A stretch of DNA of 64,000 nucleotides from Cristatella mucedo (GCA_009760855.2 WPIO01000002.1:5020001-5084000), one strand, 5' to 3'. Positions 12,299 through 25,253 are shown, numbered from the stretch's first letter. Numbers and translations: made by a program. Notes: generated by a model from the sequence alone, not told the origin.

Positions 12299-13199
12299 CG
12301 ATAGCGCGCATTTGCATTCGCAGCCTGTTCCTCCGTATCCCGCATGTATCTGGCCACGGTATGGAGGTAGAGCTCACCTGTCGCAGCTCCACACTGGTGT
12401 TTACAGCTGGGCCCGAGCTGCCGCCATTTTTCTCAACTTACTGGCTTAAAATCGAGAAAAATTAAGGAAAACTACAACTAAGCTTCGGAAAGCGGGACCG
12501 AGTGTCTGCTGACCTCGCTAGTGAGCCCGACCGACTGAAGGGCTAATCGTGCAAATCGTTCTTTCTTCATTTCAAACAATCACTACTCTAAGAAAAATGA
12601 ATCTAAGAGAGCGCATTTACTAAATCCCACGTAGATACGCTAACAGCGCGAGCTCTCTCCCCATTGGTCAGCGCCGGCTAGCGAATCAGTAGACTTCCGT
12701 TTACGGGACGTACGGGCAGGATGTATGTACTTGTACATTCAAAATTATGTAGGTTTACGATGGTTCTCAAGAGTACAGAATACCTGGAACCTTACATTTT
12801 GGATGGCTTTTGTAGTACGCAGGTTGGGGTTTGAGCAAACCATTTGAGTCTACTTTACACATAATATAGTATATAGTATATATAATAGATTTCATTTTTT
12901 GTAATGAAATAAGGTCACCCTCAGAAGAACTTCTTTGAGAACCACTACGAGAGAAATATATATTCGGAGATGGCACTTCTGTCAACTCGCATCTAGGTCA
13001 AATGCTGAAGATTGTCCTTTTCTTACCTCGACAACCTCGTCACTTTTAGTTTGTGACGAGCGTTTAAACAAACCAGCAAAGCGACTTTATGGCAGTTTTA
13101 TCTTCTGTTTTTGCCAAATAGAATCTCGAATACAGCACTCGATTCAGATGCAGCATTCAGCTTCAGCCGAGCATCATTATACGGTTGGGCTATTGTAAT
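12299..13199. other. No gene recognised
   Basis: AT-rich in the middle (12850-12900); no exon or repeat family identified. Confidence 0.4.
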
Positions 13200-13365
13200 A
13201 ATAAATAAATGATAATAATTCATGTGCATAGCACCCCGAGAAAACTAAATCTGTAGATGCGTCAAGTATGCCGCGGAGCTCAAGTCCACGATTGAAGGCC
13301 AGCATCTTGACTTCGGCCGTTAAAGGCGAGCGCCTTAACCTAGTGGGCCAATACTGGACAGCGAC
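13200..13365 (-). mobile_element. SINE family 2 (tRNA head, LINE A-like tail)
   Basis: Reverse orientation: ATTCATGTGCATAGCACCCC tail, weakened hairpin, then GGAGCTCAAGTCCACGA (reverse B box) and GGCGAGCGCCTTAACC (reverse A box). Confidence 0.7.
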
Positions 13366-13606
13366 CGAGACTCGCTGGAGTGGAATGCTAACTATGCAGG
13401 TAAGCTCAAGCCTGCGAGCTTTCTCAAGCGCTTAGACATAGCTGATACAAATAACAACAAGTCTTTAGTAGAGCGCCCTAAGAGAACGAAATCGCAGTTC
13501 AGATGCCACATCACTCATTGTAAGAAAAGCAATCACCGATAGTCAACGACATCTCAGGTAGCTGACCTAGACTGGTGTTTAAAAGCTCTCAAACGAGCTA
13601 TATACC

Positions 13607-13611
<5 letters not shown>

Positions 13612-13648
<37 letters not shown>
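13612..13648. repeat. (TA)n microsatellite
   Basis: About 37 bp of AT dinucleotides next to a SINE 2 tail fragment. Confidence 0.93.
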
Positions 13649-13653
<5 letters not shown>

Positions 13654-13664
13654 CATGTATTTAT

Positions 13665-13745
13665 ATATACTTGTTTAACGCCTTAGCAGAACTCAATCTC
13701 TATCCCGGCGGTTTACACATGCCGCCGTGGTGGAGCAACATGGCC
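13665..13745 (-). mobile_element. SINE family 2 tail fragment
   Basis: CAGAACTCAATCTCTATCCC matches the hairpin region; it follows a (TA)n run at 13612-13648. Confidence 0.45.
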
Positions 13746-14078
13746 TTACAGGCTTGCATCTTTCCCCGAGCCAAACCTGGACAGCTAAAATGAATTTTAT
13801 AAGTATTAATCATTGACAAGAGCGCTAAAAAAGGATGCTCTAGCAACGGTGGAGCGAGAATTATCAAACGCTGCTGGAGGGAGCGTTTAACCAGCTGTGA
13901 CCAACTCATGTAGGCGCCAGCTGGCTAAAATGGGTCACCGCTGGAGGCCAGAGGTCAACGTTACGATTACGCTTTGTCTAGTCGCCACAGACGCGCGACC
14001 TTCAAGCGCGAGTCTAGCAGCGGATCCAGTAAATTCGTTTGTGCGGCTAATACCGGCACTGGCTGGCTCGCGACTGCA

Positions 14079-17000
14079 ATGTCGCTGAAAGCTGCAGCGG
14101 TCGAGCAGTGCCGGTTTCTCCTGAGTCCTCACTACATTGCGAGCATATTGCTCAGCGTATCGTTTTTCGTTGTTAAGGTCACGCCCTACATTTGCAATGT
14201 CATGTTCAATACCTGCGAGTATGAGCTGGTGAGAGTCCGTCGTATTTAACCTCGGAGCGGTCAAAGCGCAGCGCGGGCCTCCGCCACCCTTGCCGGCGTC
14301 CTGCGCGGCTGCGGAAGAGCAGCGTGCGACGTCTGCTCTCGCGTGCAGCTTCTACCGCTCGTGCTCTTACCTATTCCAGAGGGAGATGGAGCTGCTGGGA
14401 TTCTTGGGCTGCGTTATCGCCGTGAAGAATAAGAAGCAGCGGCGTACGTGGGCGGTTCGCAGTGCTTCTTACATTCTGCTTTCGGCGGACGTGGGTGTCC
14501 GAGCGCAGCGTCGCTCGTTTTAGAATCCTTCAGGGATTTCGTGAAGCAGTACTGCATGTACTCGAAACTTCTCTGCACAATTTTGTTCGCGCGCTACGAC
14601 TTCTTACTCGCATTCGGATATGTCGTCTGCTGTCTGAGTAAGTACATCGCGCACGGAGATTGGCCTGTCGCTTGCCACCGACAAAGGAATTGCGTGAGCT
14701 ACCTACGAGAGTGGGTGCGGCGGAGCGGAGATTTCGATGCTGCCGGTCGAGCCGATACGCTATAGGGGCATCGCGGCACGGCGTGTCGGTGGCCACCGCG
14801 TTTATAAGTCTAAGTCTGCGCAACCTCTACGCTCTTTTCACCCATTCGTTACGAGCCCACAGTCTCTTAGAACTTGTGGAACCGCCTGTGTCGTTGCGAC
14901 TGCTGTTTGGTATCGCCGCGACTGCTTTTTTGTGTCGCTGCGATCGCTGTTAGTCGACGACCGGATATTGAAGTTGCAAAGAGCGTGTCTTGTGTTTATT
15001 AATAGCTGGGCAAGCAGTTGTAGCGGCTAATTCTTCCGGGTAGGCTGCTCTATTAAACCTTTCTGGAAGTATGGCCAGGGGTAACATGCTCGCCTGTAAT
15101 GATACAGGTCTTGGGCTCTAGCCCTGCGGCATATGTAAATTGCCTTGATGCAGATTAAGTTCTCTCCGGTGCTATGCCAATTAATTATAACGTATACGCT
15201 CGCTCGAGCGCTTGCACGGCTTTCTCTGTAAGAGTGATGTTTGTCGCCAGTCAGAGAACTGCGGAAGTCTAAAATCATCGCGAAGGTGTGCAGTTCAGTT
15301 TGCCTTCGCATACTTCATTCTTTTGAGGCAGACTGACTAGTGCCTATCCGTTATCGCCTGCTAGTTTCCTTTCAGAGTGTGCTGTGGAAGTAACTCAAGG
15401 TAGGTGAAATGACAAGCAAGCGCGTGAAATGGTGAAGAGCTGTTGTGCTGCCTTATTGTTAAATCGCCTGTGTCTAGCTTATCCTCAGTTACCATTTTCT
15501 TTTTACCAATGCAGTGCCTCTGCTGAAATTTGTACTTATGCAGCAGAGCAGCTGCATAAGTACAAGTAGATGCTGACTTTTTCATTCCACGGTTCTTCGA
15601 CTTTCCGCGACCCACTTGTGCACCTTCGTGCAAAGGCGGATGCAATTGAGCATGTGCCGTTTTATTTCTTCAGGATATGGCATTACTAGCCTAGCCATCG
15701 TACGTGGTTCTTATTGTGGGCAAAGAACTTGTGCCATGAGTTTCACTGTATTGTGTAAGACTGGCGACTCAAAATGCAGCCGATCGATGCATACAGCAGA
15801 GGTCCATCGGTCAAACTGTGTTCACCCATGCTGACCAACTTGCTTCTGCTGGCTTCGTTCATATGATTGTACTCTTGCTTTATTAACCTAGCTTGCACCC
15901 AATGTTTATACCACCACTTCGAGTCTTTGGTTGGCCCCTGGAATCGAAAGAGCAGCCGAGTAATGGAAGAATGTTTTTGTTTCTCCTTTCGCAACCTTAA
16001 ATGCAACGATATTGAGCTCCTCCAAGGTATTCTATGTGTCGTGCCTACAGGTATCTAGGTTTTCAGCAGTATTGGCAATGCAGTGGCACATTGCCACTGG
16101 AAACCCTGGAGCCTTGCAGTGGCATGCAGACAGCATCGACCTGCAGATCCTGCCGCGTTCGGCTGTGATGTAGGCCACCAGTTCATAATTAAAAATATCA
16201 TTACTGTTCTTGAAGTATATGCTTCCTTTACAGCATATATAAAGTGCTTAAAATAGATGTCGTTCTCTGATGGTTCTATATAATTATCTGGTTATTGTTA
16301 TCATGTTTTTATTGGATGGGCAATGTGGACCAAACATAGATACGTGGTCCTTGTATATGGCTCGTTCGGCTTTTATTGGGGTCTCCATCTTGTCTGATTG
16401 CCCCCTCCCCTCTAACATCAACGAAGAGTAGAGACAGAGTGGACTCGGCCATCATGTTTACTTGGGAAATCCTGCCCAATTTCGGGGGGGGGGGGTGGGC
16501 GATCAGTGAACCGAAATCCCTCTAAATAGACGACACGATTTGAGAGCCAGTTTAATTGGGCAACTGCAACTTTGTATGCAACTGATGAGCTTAGTCTGCA
16601 ATAGTCCCGTATGCGATGTTGAGCTGCCGACGTGTCGCCCGCATGCATGCAGGAGTGTGGTTGTTTTATTCTTAGTGCATATTATCTTCCTTCCTGCACC
16701 GTCTGACTACACGGGACCTGAAAGTATAACATATTTCAGAGGTCCTAATTTGGAGGTAATTACTGACTGCATGATCCTAAAGCATTTCCAGCAACTTCAC
16801 CTTGCATTTGCAGCCACCTCAGTTGCATCATGTAATGCAGGCAGCACATGCTTGCTGTGCTTAGGATTGAAGCATTGGTGACCTTGCCTTCTTCGTGCAG
16901 GCTGAGCTGCAGAGTGATACTCGCATTACATGGCTGATCGAATTTTATGCTCCCTGGTCGAGCAAGTGCATCGACTTTGCTGCTGTCTTCTCCAAGATCT

Positions 17001-20000
17001 CTCACGAGTACGTTAGCCGGCTAGATTTGTGTGCAGCCGTGCCTTGTTGCCTGTTCCAAGTCTGTCCTGTTATGATGCTAAGACCTTCTGCCGACCGACG
17101 CTGTGCTTTTGTCATCGTTGCAGCTATTCCCTTTCGAATCTCAAGTTCGGCAAGATCGATGCCAGCCGCTATCTGGATATCGCTAAAAAGTATGTTAGTC
17201 AGCTGCTTCAAATGTGTGCACCTGCCTTCATGCTCGAGCACACTAAAGTATGTAGTCAGGGGCTTGCAGCTGTCGATTGTAAAGCTTGCCGAGATCTCTC
17301 AGAAATCCTGCCTCAGCATTATTGGCTTGTATCTCCGTCTGTAACTCCACAAAGTCATTTAGGCTTGTAGCAGATGTACAGGCAGCGACGAATATAATTC
17401 CTCTTCGGTAGGGTCATTCTGTTTTTTGCTTTAGCTGGTTTAAAAGGAAGTAATTTACAAACTTGACCTTGGAGGAAATGTCTCTTTGCCTTTGATTTTT
17501 AAGCTCGTTTTGATAAACTAGGACTGTGCTGGCACCTTTCGACCTAGTCGTGGTTCGAGTCCAGCTGCAGGTAGTTTGTTATTGCAAACTGTAAGTAGGT
17601 GAAAGCCTTGGCTCTGCAGTCGCTCTAAAAGTGATGCTGTTCAATCAGCCGATCTTTTCATTTCACTTTTTTTTATTTAGCTTATGTGTCTATCACTAAG
17701 CACCTGTAAATAAATACTTTGGTAAAAGTCGTGCTCTACCCACGGATAACACACCATGCAGGCTGGGTGCCTCAGTCTTGGTCGAAGTCATTCAACTCGG
17801 CTGGTCATAACACTGATCCCAAAGAGCCATTTAACCTATGAAATTGTGGATGTACTTACGTTCCGATCGGCAATCACTGCTGATTTGCCAGCCTATAATG
17901 ACTAATGTGAAGAGAGCCTCGAATGTTGCATATATAATGTCAATGTAAAAATGCATTATTTCTCATAGTTGAAAATTTTATTGAAAATGAATTGAATTTA
18001 GAAATGCTGAGTGATCGAAGATCGTCTGCCTAGGTATTGAGTGTCGCAGGAGAATTTTGCCTCGAGCAGGGAACATCGAGTTGGATCCTCTGGGTCCTCC
18101 ATAGATCCTCTGGATTACCGGTCGAGTGCTCTGCCGAATGTGCTATCAACACATCGTCAAGGAAGGGTGCCGACTTAAAGGCTTTAAAGCCTTGGCTTAA
18201 ATATCCACTTACGTTCTCCAGCCCGAATCTCGGTATAGTATGTTTGATGAAAATTGATATAATTTTAATGTGGATCTACACGTTTCATAAACCCATAAAC
18301 GGAAGTCACTGCTTATTTGATACTCGATCCTGACCAATAGGAAGAGAGCTTGCGCGAATATGAAAGCGATTGGATAAATGCTCTTGCATAGTTGCCAAGC
18401 TTTGATAGAAATGGATTTGGAGCAATAGAGAGCAAAGCTCTTATAATTCTATGCATAGCTGCCACAGACAACAAAGAGGAAAACAAACAACAGAGAAAGA
18501 CACTCAGCATCACAAACTGCTGAAACAAACCACAGTTCTTATCAATCTCAAATGAATATTTTTTACTTTTTCCTCATACAATGTTTTCACACAGTAAGAA
18601 GAAATTGCAATGCCCGTCAGTAGGCAGGCTTGGTCAGTAAACTGCCTTCCATAGCAAAACTTGAATTTTCTGTGATTTTTCACGGGTGTGGTTAGCTATT
18701 TATTAAGCATGGCAATGTGCAACTTCGCAGGCAGCAATACTTACGGAATGTTTTGCATTTGTTTTTAGGACTTCCTCTATTTTCCAGGGTACCAACTGTA
18801 CTGATTTCCATCAATCGGCCTCGGTCATTTTTTCCAGCATAGGCAAAAAATTGCCAAAGCTTGCTTCGAGGAAAAATACGGCCATGTAATTTTCCGATCT
18901 TATGCTTTTGTCATGCATGCACTAAATTAGATTACATGGCGGAGATTGGTAAATCCACCGAACTCCACAGAATCAGTATTGTCGTGAGTGCACGACCTTT
19001 TCTGGCAGGCTGACATGTAGTCTTTCAGTAGTTCTGGATCCCCCAGTAGCGTTTGATACCATTGATCACCAAGTGCTTAATAAGCAACTGTTATCTTCCC
19101 TGGGCAGCACCGGCTCTGCATTGCAATGGTTTAGGGTCCTATCTAAGTAAGATTTTGCAGCGTTGATGTCAACGAACAACGGTCATCCGGGGAGCCCTTA
19201 AAGTATGGGTTACCCCAAGGGTATGTGCTTGATTCACTTCTTTTCACAATTGTACCGTTCCTCTTGCCGATATAGTCGCCTAGCACACTGAGATTTCATT
19301 TGTATGCAGATGACACAGCTGTACACATACTTCGATCTCTCCCTGCCATCCAATGCAACACAAGCTCGCAACTCCCTTACAGCATGTATTGCTGCTATTC
19401 GCATTTGAATGGCTACAGCAATTGCAATAAAGCCAACCTAGTAATAATGGGCAAACCTGGTGTTACTCGTTACTATAAGGCTTAGCCTCAAAAAGGGCCG
19501 GCAAGTACATCTCCTGTAGCCTTTGCATTGGAATCTGGGCATTCTGTTCCAAAGTGACCTTTCACTAGATGATCACAGAAAGTCTCCTATTTTCAACTAT
19601 GTACTTTTGCAAGCTGGGCCTATCGAGCAGTTTGTCGACTTCAGGGCTCTGTCACTAACTTTGAGGTCCCCCTCACTCTCGTGGTCAAGAATGCCTCCCT
19701 TAAGTACTTAATCAGGCTTTGCATTGAAAAACCCACTCTTGTGACTCGAGTCGCTTAGCTGTGCACCTAGTTAACCACCAGATCCTTTAGTTGCCTTCAG
19801 CTCCTATGCTCCCAATGCATGAAATGCACTCCTGACAAATGTAATGACATCTCATAACTTGACATTTAAAACGAATCCAAATCACCATGTTCCTCACTGT
19901 ATGCTTTGTTTCCAGCACTCGCGACATGCCTAGAAAGAGAAGGCACAATATAATTGTATTATTATTAAAATTAATATCAACATTATGCCTTTGAGATTCT

Positions 20001-21748
20001 CTGCTCAGTTCTTATGGGGGTTTGAGGCAAGCTACATTCTCCAAGCCGATTACACGGGCTGCCTGCAGGCCATGAGCACAGCAGGGCCAAATTATAGTGC
20101 TTTATGAAATCGGTCGCAGTGGACCGCCAGATTTGAAAAAAAGTTGTGAGCGAATGAGTCTGTGGCAAGGAGCTTGCCATGCACACTATGCTATGCCACG
20201 GTACAGGCTGTGGTGATCTTGCTCACGTCTGCTCGGTCATGCAGCTCTCCCAGACGAGCTCAGCTCAGGTGCCATCAACTCGTGTGGATGACTGGCCATA
20301 TCCATGATTTTTGGTGCTACGATTTCAGCCACATTGACGTTTCCCTTTGCAGTTTGACTTCCAGAATATATGCCATTGAATAGCTATGATTTAAAGGGAT
20401 AGAGCTTAGCAGTGAACACCAGCCGGATCATGCTTGTAGTTCACTGACCTTTCCACTATTGAGGTATTGAGTACAAGAGAAATCAGAATCATACAATGCT
20501 TGCTTGATGGTCTGCTTGTGGTCGGATCTAGTATTCATGCATAGTCATCAAAGCATGCTTATAATACTTAAGTATAAATGCCTGCATTAGAGCACGTACT
20601 GTTCCAAGTGGTGTAGAGCTGTGTAGCGAGCCGAATGCTTGCCTGCAGAAGCTGTCAGAAGAAGCCCACCATTATCATCGAATCTATCAAGTACCATGTT
20701 TTCATACCTTGCTATCTTGAAGGTGTTGCAAAAGCAGTACGTTTTCATTTGTCGCTTAAAAGGCGTTCATCTATGTCCTTTCTTGTGATTGCATATTGTG
20801 CAGACGACGTTTTTCGTTCGGGCTGATCTGGACATGCATGCTGTACTGCATGATTGTACGTGCACGTGTGCTACGTGCTTACAGCTGCAGCTCACAATTG
20901 CAAAGCCTAGCGATAGCAGCTGTCGTCGGCGTAGGCATCGAATTCGTAAGCAGGCAGTCCCGCTGCTAGCACGAAGGGAAGCGGCTTGTTCGATGACTGA
21001 CTCAGTGCAATCGGTGCTTCCTGCGCGTGAGGAGCAAGCCGAGCTGAGCGCAGGCAAAGCGGTGCTCTCATTCGCGCTGCTACAACTTCCACCGTGGGTG
21101 CCGAAAATCCGTAGACCAGCATGGCGTACATAGACCGGCATGGTGTATCTCAGCTCGGGCTGTGGGTTGCGTCATGCAGGAAGCCGACGTGCTTCCTGCA
21201 CGTGTGCGCTCGATGCCACACTGTCTTGCCTGCAAGCGAGCTGCTCCACGGGCGGGACTGGGCTGCTACGCAGGCGACCGACCGCGAGTCCGAATTTCTC
21301 GAGCTGCTGCTCGCGTGTGCTGCTGGCTTCGATGCCTAGACCTGCAGCTCCCAGCTACATGAGCAAGCTTTGCTCCCACAGGTTTCGCGTCGACGGAACC
21401 ACGTGGTCGAAGCAGCTACCAACCGTGATACGCTTCCAAAGCGGGGAAGAGACCCGCAGGCGACCGTTCGTCGACTCCAAGGGAACCGTCATCAAGTTCT
21501 CATTTCAGGAGGTAAGCTTTGTCGCCTGCCGACCCGTGCCCGGCACCGGAGAGCTGCTGAGACTCGGCTGCATCCTTGTGCGGCCAGCGGCTCATGTTTT
21601 AGTAACCCGGCGGCAGTGAAAGCGTTTTGCACTCGCGCGCATTCGTCGTTCCTAGGAGGACATTGTTCGAGACTTTGAGCTGAAGGAGCTGTACACTGAG
21701 TGCAAGAAGGTTGCCCAGAAGCCAAAGAAGGAGAAGAAAGACAATTGA
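14079..21748 (+). CDS. TMX2: Thioredoxin-related transmembrane protein 2 (TMX2), 8 exons
   Basis: Exons: 14079-14228, 14380-14443, 14524-14637, 16676-16755, 16901-17007, 17124-17189, 21382-21511, 21656-21748. All junctions are GT-AG and phases agree, giving 267 codons. Seen: hydrophobic segments in exons 1-4 (about residues 18-40, 52-66, 85-118), then a thioredoxin-like domain from exon 5. Where a thioredoxin has CxxC this protein has SSKC (residues 156-159); the family is known for an SxxC site (SNDC in human). The expected proline before the second half is at residue 207 (KQLPT). The C-terminus is KKDN, a KKxx-type ER retrieval signal. Family knowledge: TMX2 is an ER-membrane, probably MAM-enriched PDI relative with weak or no oxidoreductase activity. 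For exon 4, the acceptor at 16674-16675 keeps the frame; the upstream AGs give a stop. Start is the first ATG before the first membrane segment. Very confident on family and exon set. Confidence 0.95.
15070..15195 (+). mobile_element. SINE family 2 in TMX2 intron 3
   Basis: TCTTGGGCTCTAGCCC (B box), GCATATGTAAATTGCCTTGA and AGATTAAGTTCTCTCCGGTG tail. Confidence 0.65.
15530..15565. repeat. Perfect 15-bp inverted repeat in TMX2 intron 3
   Basis: Arm TTGTACTTATGCAGC and its reverse complement flank a 6-nt loop AGAGCA. Confidence 0.93.
16205..16300 (+). mobile_element. LINE family A tail remnant in TMX2 intron 3
   Basis: Strongly diverged form of the terminal hairpin region (AAAGTGCTTAAAATAGATGT). 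Confidence 0.35.
17328..17362 (-). mobile_element. LINE family B terminal 35 bp
   Basis: GTATCTCCGTCTGTAACTCC followed by ACAAAGTCAT is identical to the family B 3' end. Very short. Confidence 0.55.
17530..17660 (+). mobile_element. SINE family 1 in TMX2 intron 6
   Basis: Contains the B-box-like CGTGGTTCGAGTCC and the tail ATGCTGTTCAATCAGCCGA. Confidence 0.65.
18600..18712 (+). repeat. Dispersed repeat R3, copy 1
   Basis: TGATTTTTCACGGGTGTGG preceded by CCTTCCATAGCAAAACTTGA; shared with 28018-28130 and 28480-28605. Confidence 0.6.
19010..19972 (+). mobile_element. LINE family A, decayed RT fragment in TMX2 intron 6
   Basis: Broken frames still show VLDPPVAFDTIDH, GLPQG, and LYADDTAVHI, then LNGYSN..KANLVIMGKPG. 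Unlike the copy at 29.7 kb, the motif A Asp and the motif B Gln are kept here. A short (ATT) run near 19960 marks the 3' end. Stops and indels interrupt it. Confidence 0.8.
20000..21380. other. TMX2 intron 6, 3' part
   Basis: GC rises at 20900-21350 with open frames on both strands, none with recognisable homology; treated as intronic. Confidence 0.5.
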
Positions 21749-22131
21749 ATGCTGTAATGCCTATGCTCTTCGGTAGTGTCACATATTGCGGTAGAACACG
21801 TCAGTGTCGCTGCTCAAGTTAGTGCTCCGGCGGTTACGGTGGAGCCGACAGTGTTGCACTTGCCATCGTGTCTGTTCGTCGACGTCACAGCTGGCGACAG
21901 CCTGCCGTTAGCAACACTGGACAGTGCTGTCTACTACGCATCACCACTGTCTACCCCTCACATGCTGTAACGGCTGCCACATGTGGCAGGCGCTCGGATT
22001 TATGTGGACCAAGCACCACCCCCCCCCAGTTCTTTTTTTTATGAGCCACCTTCCATTCTCCACGCTACTAGCCCCCCTACCCCTCGCTGTCGTAATGTGA
22101 GGGCTTCGGTAGGACAATTAAATGTTACTCA

Positions 22132-22137
22132 AATAAA
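22132..22137 (+). promoter_or_regulatory. Putative poly(A) signal of TMX2
   Basis: AATAAA lies 384 nt after the TMX2 stop codon, on the sense strand. It is the first canonical signal I noticed there; the cleavage site is not visible. Confidence 0.45.
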
Positions 22138-22174
22138 TGGCTCGGCGAGCGCAGCTGCTGCTTCCAAGGCTTGG

Positions 22175-22265
22175 TCATGCTTTCTTTACAGCATCTGCAA
22201 AGTGCCTAGAAATAGATTCAGTTCTATGAGGGCACTATGCAAATGTATTAGTATTAGTAGTATTC
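22175..22265 (+). mobile_element. LINE family A tail remnant after TMX2
   Basis: A diverged hairpin (AGTGCCTAGAAATAGATT...GAGGGCACT) and an (ATTAGT)n-like run, just beyond the TMX2 poly(A) signal. Confidence 0.55.
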
Positions 22266-22394
22266 CTGCAGTTTTTCCAGGTGCTCCCCCCCCCCCCCCC
22301 CGTAAGACGGCTTGCAAGCAAGCAGACGCCGGGAGCTGATGGCAATGGTAACACGCGGGAGCCCCACTCCCAAAATTGCTGCGATATATATATA

Positions 22395-22557
22395 TATATA
22401 TAATTCATTTGTATAGCACCCTAAGAGAACTTAATCTCTATTCAGGTACTTCACATATGCCACAGGGCTCGAGCCCACGACCTGGGCCATCAAATACATT
22501 CATCCTGATCTTAATTGTTAAAGGCGAGCACCTTAGCCACTGGGCTAAACCAGCGCA
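22395..22557 (-). mobile_element. SINE family 2
   Basis: Preceded by (AT)n; AATTCATTTGTATAGCACCC, AACTTAATCTCTATTCAGGT, then GGGCTCGAGCCCACGACC and AGGCGAGCACCTTAGCCACT. Confidence 0.85.
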
Positions 22558-23375
22558 TTAATCATTGAAGATTCGGATGATTCTGCTTGAAGCAGGATTG
22601 ATGATTGATGAAATTGAACAAGCAAGATGCAACGTCAAAACATGGGCGAGCACCGTAACTGCACGTTGAGCAACACTGTGATGTGCACACAATCCTATGC
22701 AACGACGTATTCTCTCCTGCTGCCGACTTATGGCACATCCTTTCCAGCCGTCTTGCGAAGCAGCTGCTGCTGCTGCCTCCAAGCTACTCACTTTCTCGAC
22801 TTCCCTCTTGACTCGGCTACACTTCACACTCACTCTCTCGGATGCTTGAGAGTGAGCCTGTTAGCTCCAGTAAGCGCACCAAAAGTCGCTGTGGCTCCGA
22901 GAGAGTTATAGAGCATTCTCCAGAGTGTGACCCACTTTGTGAAACTTCGTGTAGTTTCAGCAGGAGACACATAAATGCATATACGAGGCTTAAACGGTAC
23001 AAGAAAAAGAAAACGGTGCGACTGCTCGACATGCACCAAATATACGACCGGCAGCCGTCGTTGCACTACTTTTATGTGGTCGAGTCAAAACCGCTCGACT
23101 AGTGCCACCGGCAGGCCAGGCCGTCCAGGCAGCGACACGTCTTCGACTGCGCCCCGACTGCCATACTCGGTCGTCCGCGACGCGACAGCGCAAGCTACGC
23201 CCACGGCAGAAGCAGCAGCAGGGGGGAGACCTAGGGCAGAAACCTACAGGCCTGCAGCCCTACCGGCAGCAGCAAGAGGCCTCGAGGTCTCGACCAGCTG
23301 CTGCTGCTCGCGGCGGCGGCTGCTCAGCCAGCAACGGAGAGAGGTGGCCGAGCAATGAAGAGTGCTGCTGCTGCT

Positions 23376-24524
23376 TCAGTCAACGAGACCCTCGCGCTCC
23401 TTGAACGCTTTCACCAGCTGCTGGTGTGTCTGGCTGCGCCGCTTCTTTTCCCTGAGCTTGCGCGCCTCCTCGCGCCGCGCCTGCTCCACGTAGCTCTGCT
23501 CGCCGTTGTAGTGGAAGTCGAGCTTCTCCTGCAAGCGCACCCGGGCGCGCTGCCTGTTCGTCGGCAAGCTCCTGGTCTCGTGGCACTGCAAAGGCAAGAT
23601 GCACGTGTCGGTCGTGCCACCACAGCTGCCAACTGTGGGTGTGCAGCTCCGCTGCTGCCGTCACCCCCTAACCCCCCCCCATTGGGGACCCCGAGTGAAC
23701 CGTAGCTGTACGCGGTTCAATAATAAAAGAGACGTCTTCGGAGCGCCTCGAACAGCAAGCAGCTTTAGCAGCAGAGGGGCTGCTGATGTCACAACGACGT
23801 CAGCAGCCATGTAGGGCAAGTGCCAGCCGAGAGCAGGAGAAAGCAGCTAGCTTTTAGGAAAGAACAAAAAGAAGCGAGAAAGTAAACGACCGGAAGTGGC
23901 TGCCCTGAAAGGTTTCTCTCTTGGATAAGGACGGGTCTATTGTGTCGATGCTGCTTTTTGCCTTGCTCCAGCAAACATGGCGGGAGACTAGCAGCAGACG
24001 AACGAGAGCGCGGCTGCGAATGCCGATTGCAGCTGAAGAAGCCCAACATCGCATGTGCTCTCGTCCGCAGCAGTGATCCCCCTCCGAGCAATAATCGATC
24101 GGGGGGGGGACTGGGTCGGTGTCGACCTGCACCGAAGGGGCCAGCTGGCCGTGCTCGCAAAAACGTACTTGCTGACGTCGTCGCCGCTCACCTTGACGAC
24201 GATGCCCGTGGGAACGTGCTTCAAGACCACACAGTTGGACGTCATGTTGACCGCCTGCCCTCCGGGACCGGAGCCGCGCACGAAGCTCTCTTCCAGCTCG
24301 TCCTCGGCGAGCGGAGGGTAGTTGGGCTTGGACACGTAGGCCCTGGCGGCGTCGGCAGCATGCAGCTGCCCGGGATAACTGCCTCGCTCAACGCTACGCT
24401 GCCATGCGGGCCTTGCGGCCGCCAGCCAGCACGACGACCAGCTGCGATAGCTGCTGCTGCTACGACGACCAACAGCTCGCCAGAGGCCAACGGCGGCAGC
24501 TGCAGCTGCCACGGCCACACTCAT
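23376..24524 (-). CDS. MTRFR: Mitochondrial translation release factor in rescue (MTRFR / C12orf65 family), 2 exons
   Basis: Exon 1 is 24524-24192 and exon 2 is 23585-23376 (minus strand), joined in phase 0, giving 180 codons. Residues 1-60 are rich in Ala, Arg and Ser with no acidic residue before residue 46, as expected of a mitochondrial presequence. The class I release-factor core follows: [17 protein letters not shown] with the catalytic GGQ at residues 88-90, then [17 protein letters not shown]. Exon 2 begins CHETRS and ends in a Lys/Arg-rich helical tail ([14 protein letters not shown]), typical of ICT1/MTRFR-type factors. There is no codon-recognition domain. Family knowledge: these proteins release peptides from stalled mitochondrial ribosomes without reading a stop codon. 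The gene converges on TMX2 with about 1.6 kb between the stop codons. Human MTRFR is slightly shorter (166 aa). Confidence 0.93.
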
Positions 24525-25192
24525 CGAGGGGGGGGACCAGCGCTACGGGCAGCTCACGCCAGTGACCGTTGATGAACCCGCAGCTCAGGCAAGGCGAAGT
24601 GCCGACGAAAAGCACGTGACTACGAACGTGGCCTCACATGAGGGTGAGCAGGATACACTACAAGTACACAATCGCATGGCCACGATTAGCACGACAGCTG
24701 ACCAGTGCCAGGTGCACGAGGTCGACGTCAACTCTACAGGTGACCACGAAGCACAGCGGCTGTGATGCCACGTCTTGCATTTCCAAAAGCAGCTTGCTTG
24801 ATTGCTGCCGCTACTCCTTTTATTACCAAACAAATCGATTTATTACTCAAACCGACGCTTCCTTTCCAACATATGTAAAGTTCCAATAAAGGGATTTTGT
24901 TCTCTACCAGGGAACTTTTTTTTCGATCCGGAGTATTCGAGAGTGAAGCCAGCCAAAGAAAGCATCGGAAGGGGGCAGGCACGGTTCATTAGTGCGATTT
25001 TTGCTAGCTAAAGCATTGCTGAACGGCAATTTATTGGCTGGCTGTGCTGTCGATGAACGTATCGAAACACAAGCCTATATTGGCGAGTGTTTTTTCTCGT
25101 CACCTACACCACTAATTTAGCCAATGCCGATTCAATAATGAAGGGAGATAATGTTTTAAGAAACGCTACACACCCACACAAATACACACACA

Positions 25193-25253
<61 letters not shown>

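Noticed and set aside
16648..16675. Earlier acceptors for TMX2 exon 4 (GCAG|GAG and GAG|TGT)
   Set aside because: Both put the exon out of frame and reach a stop; the AG at 16674-16675 keeps the frame and the family alignment.
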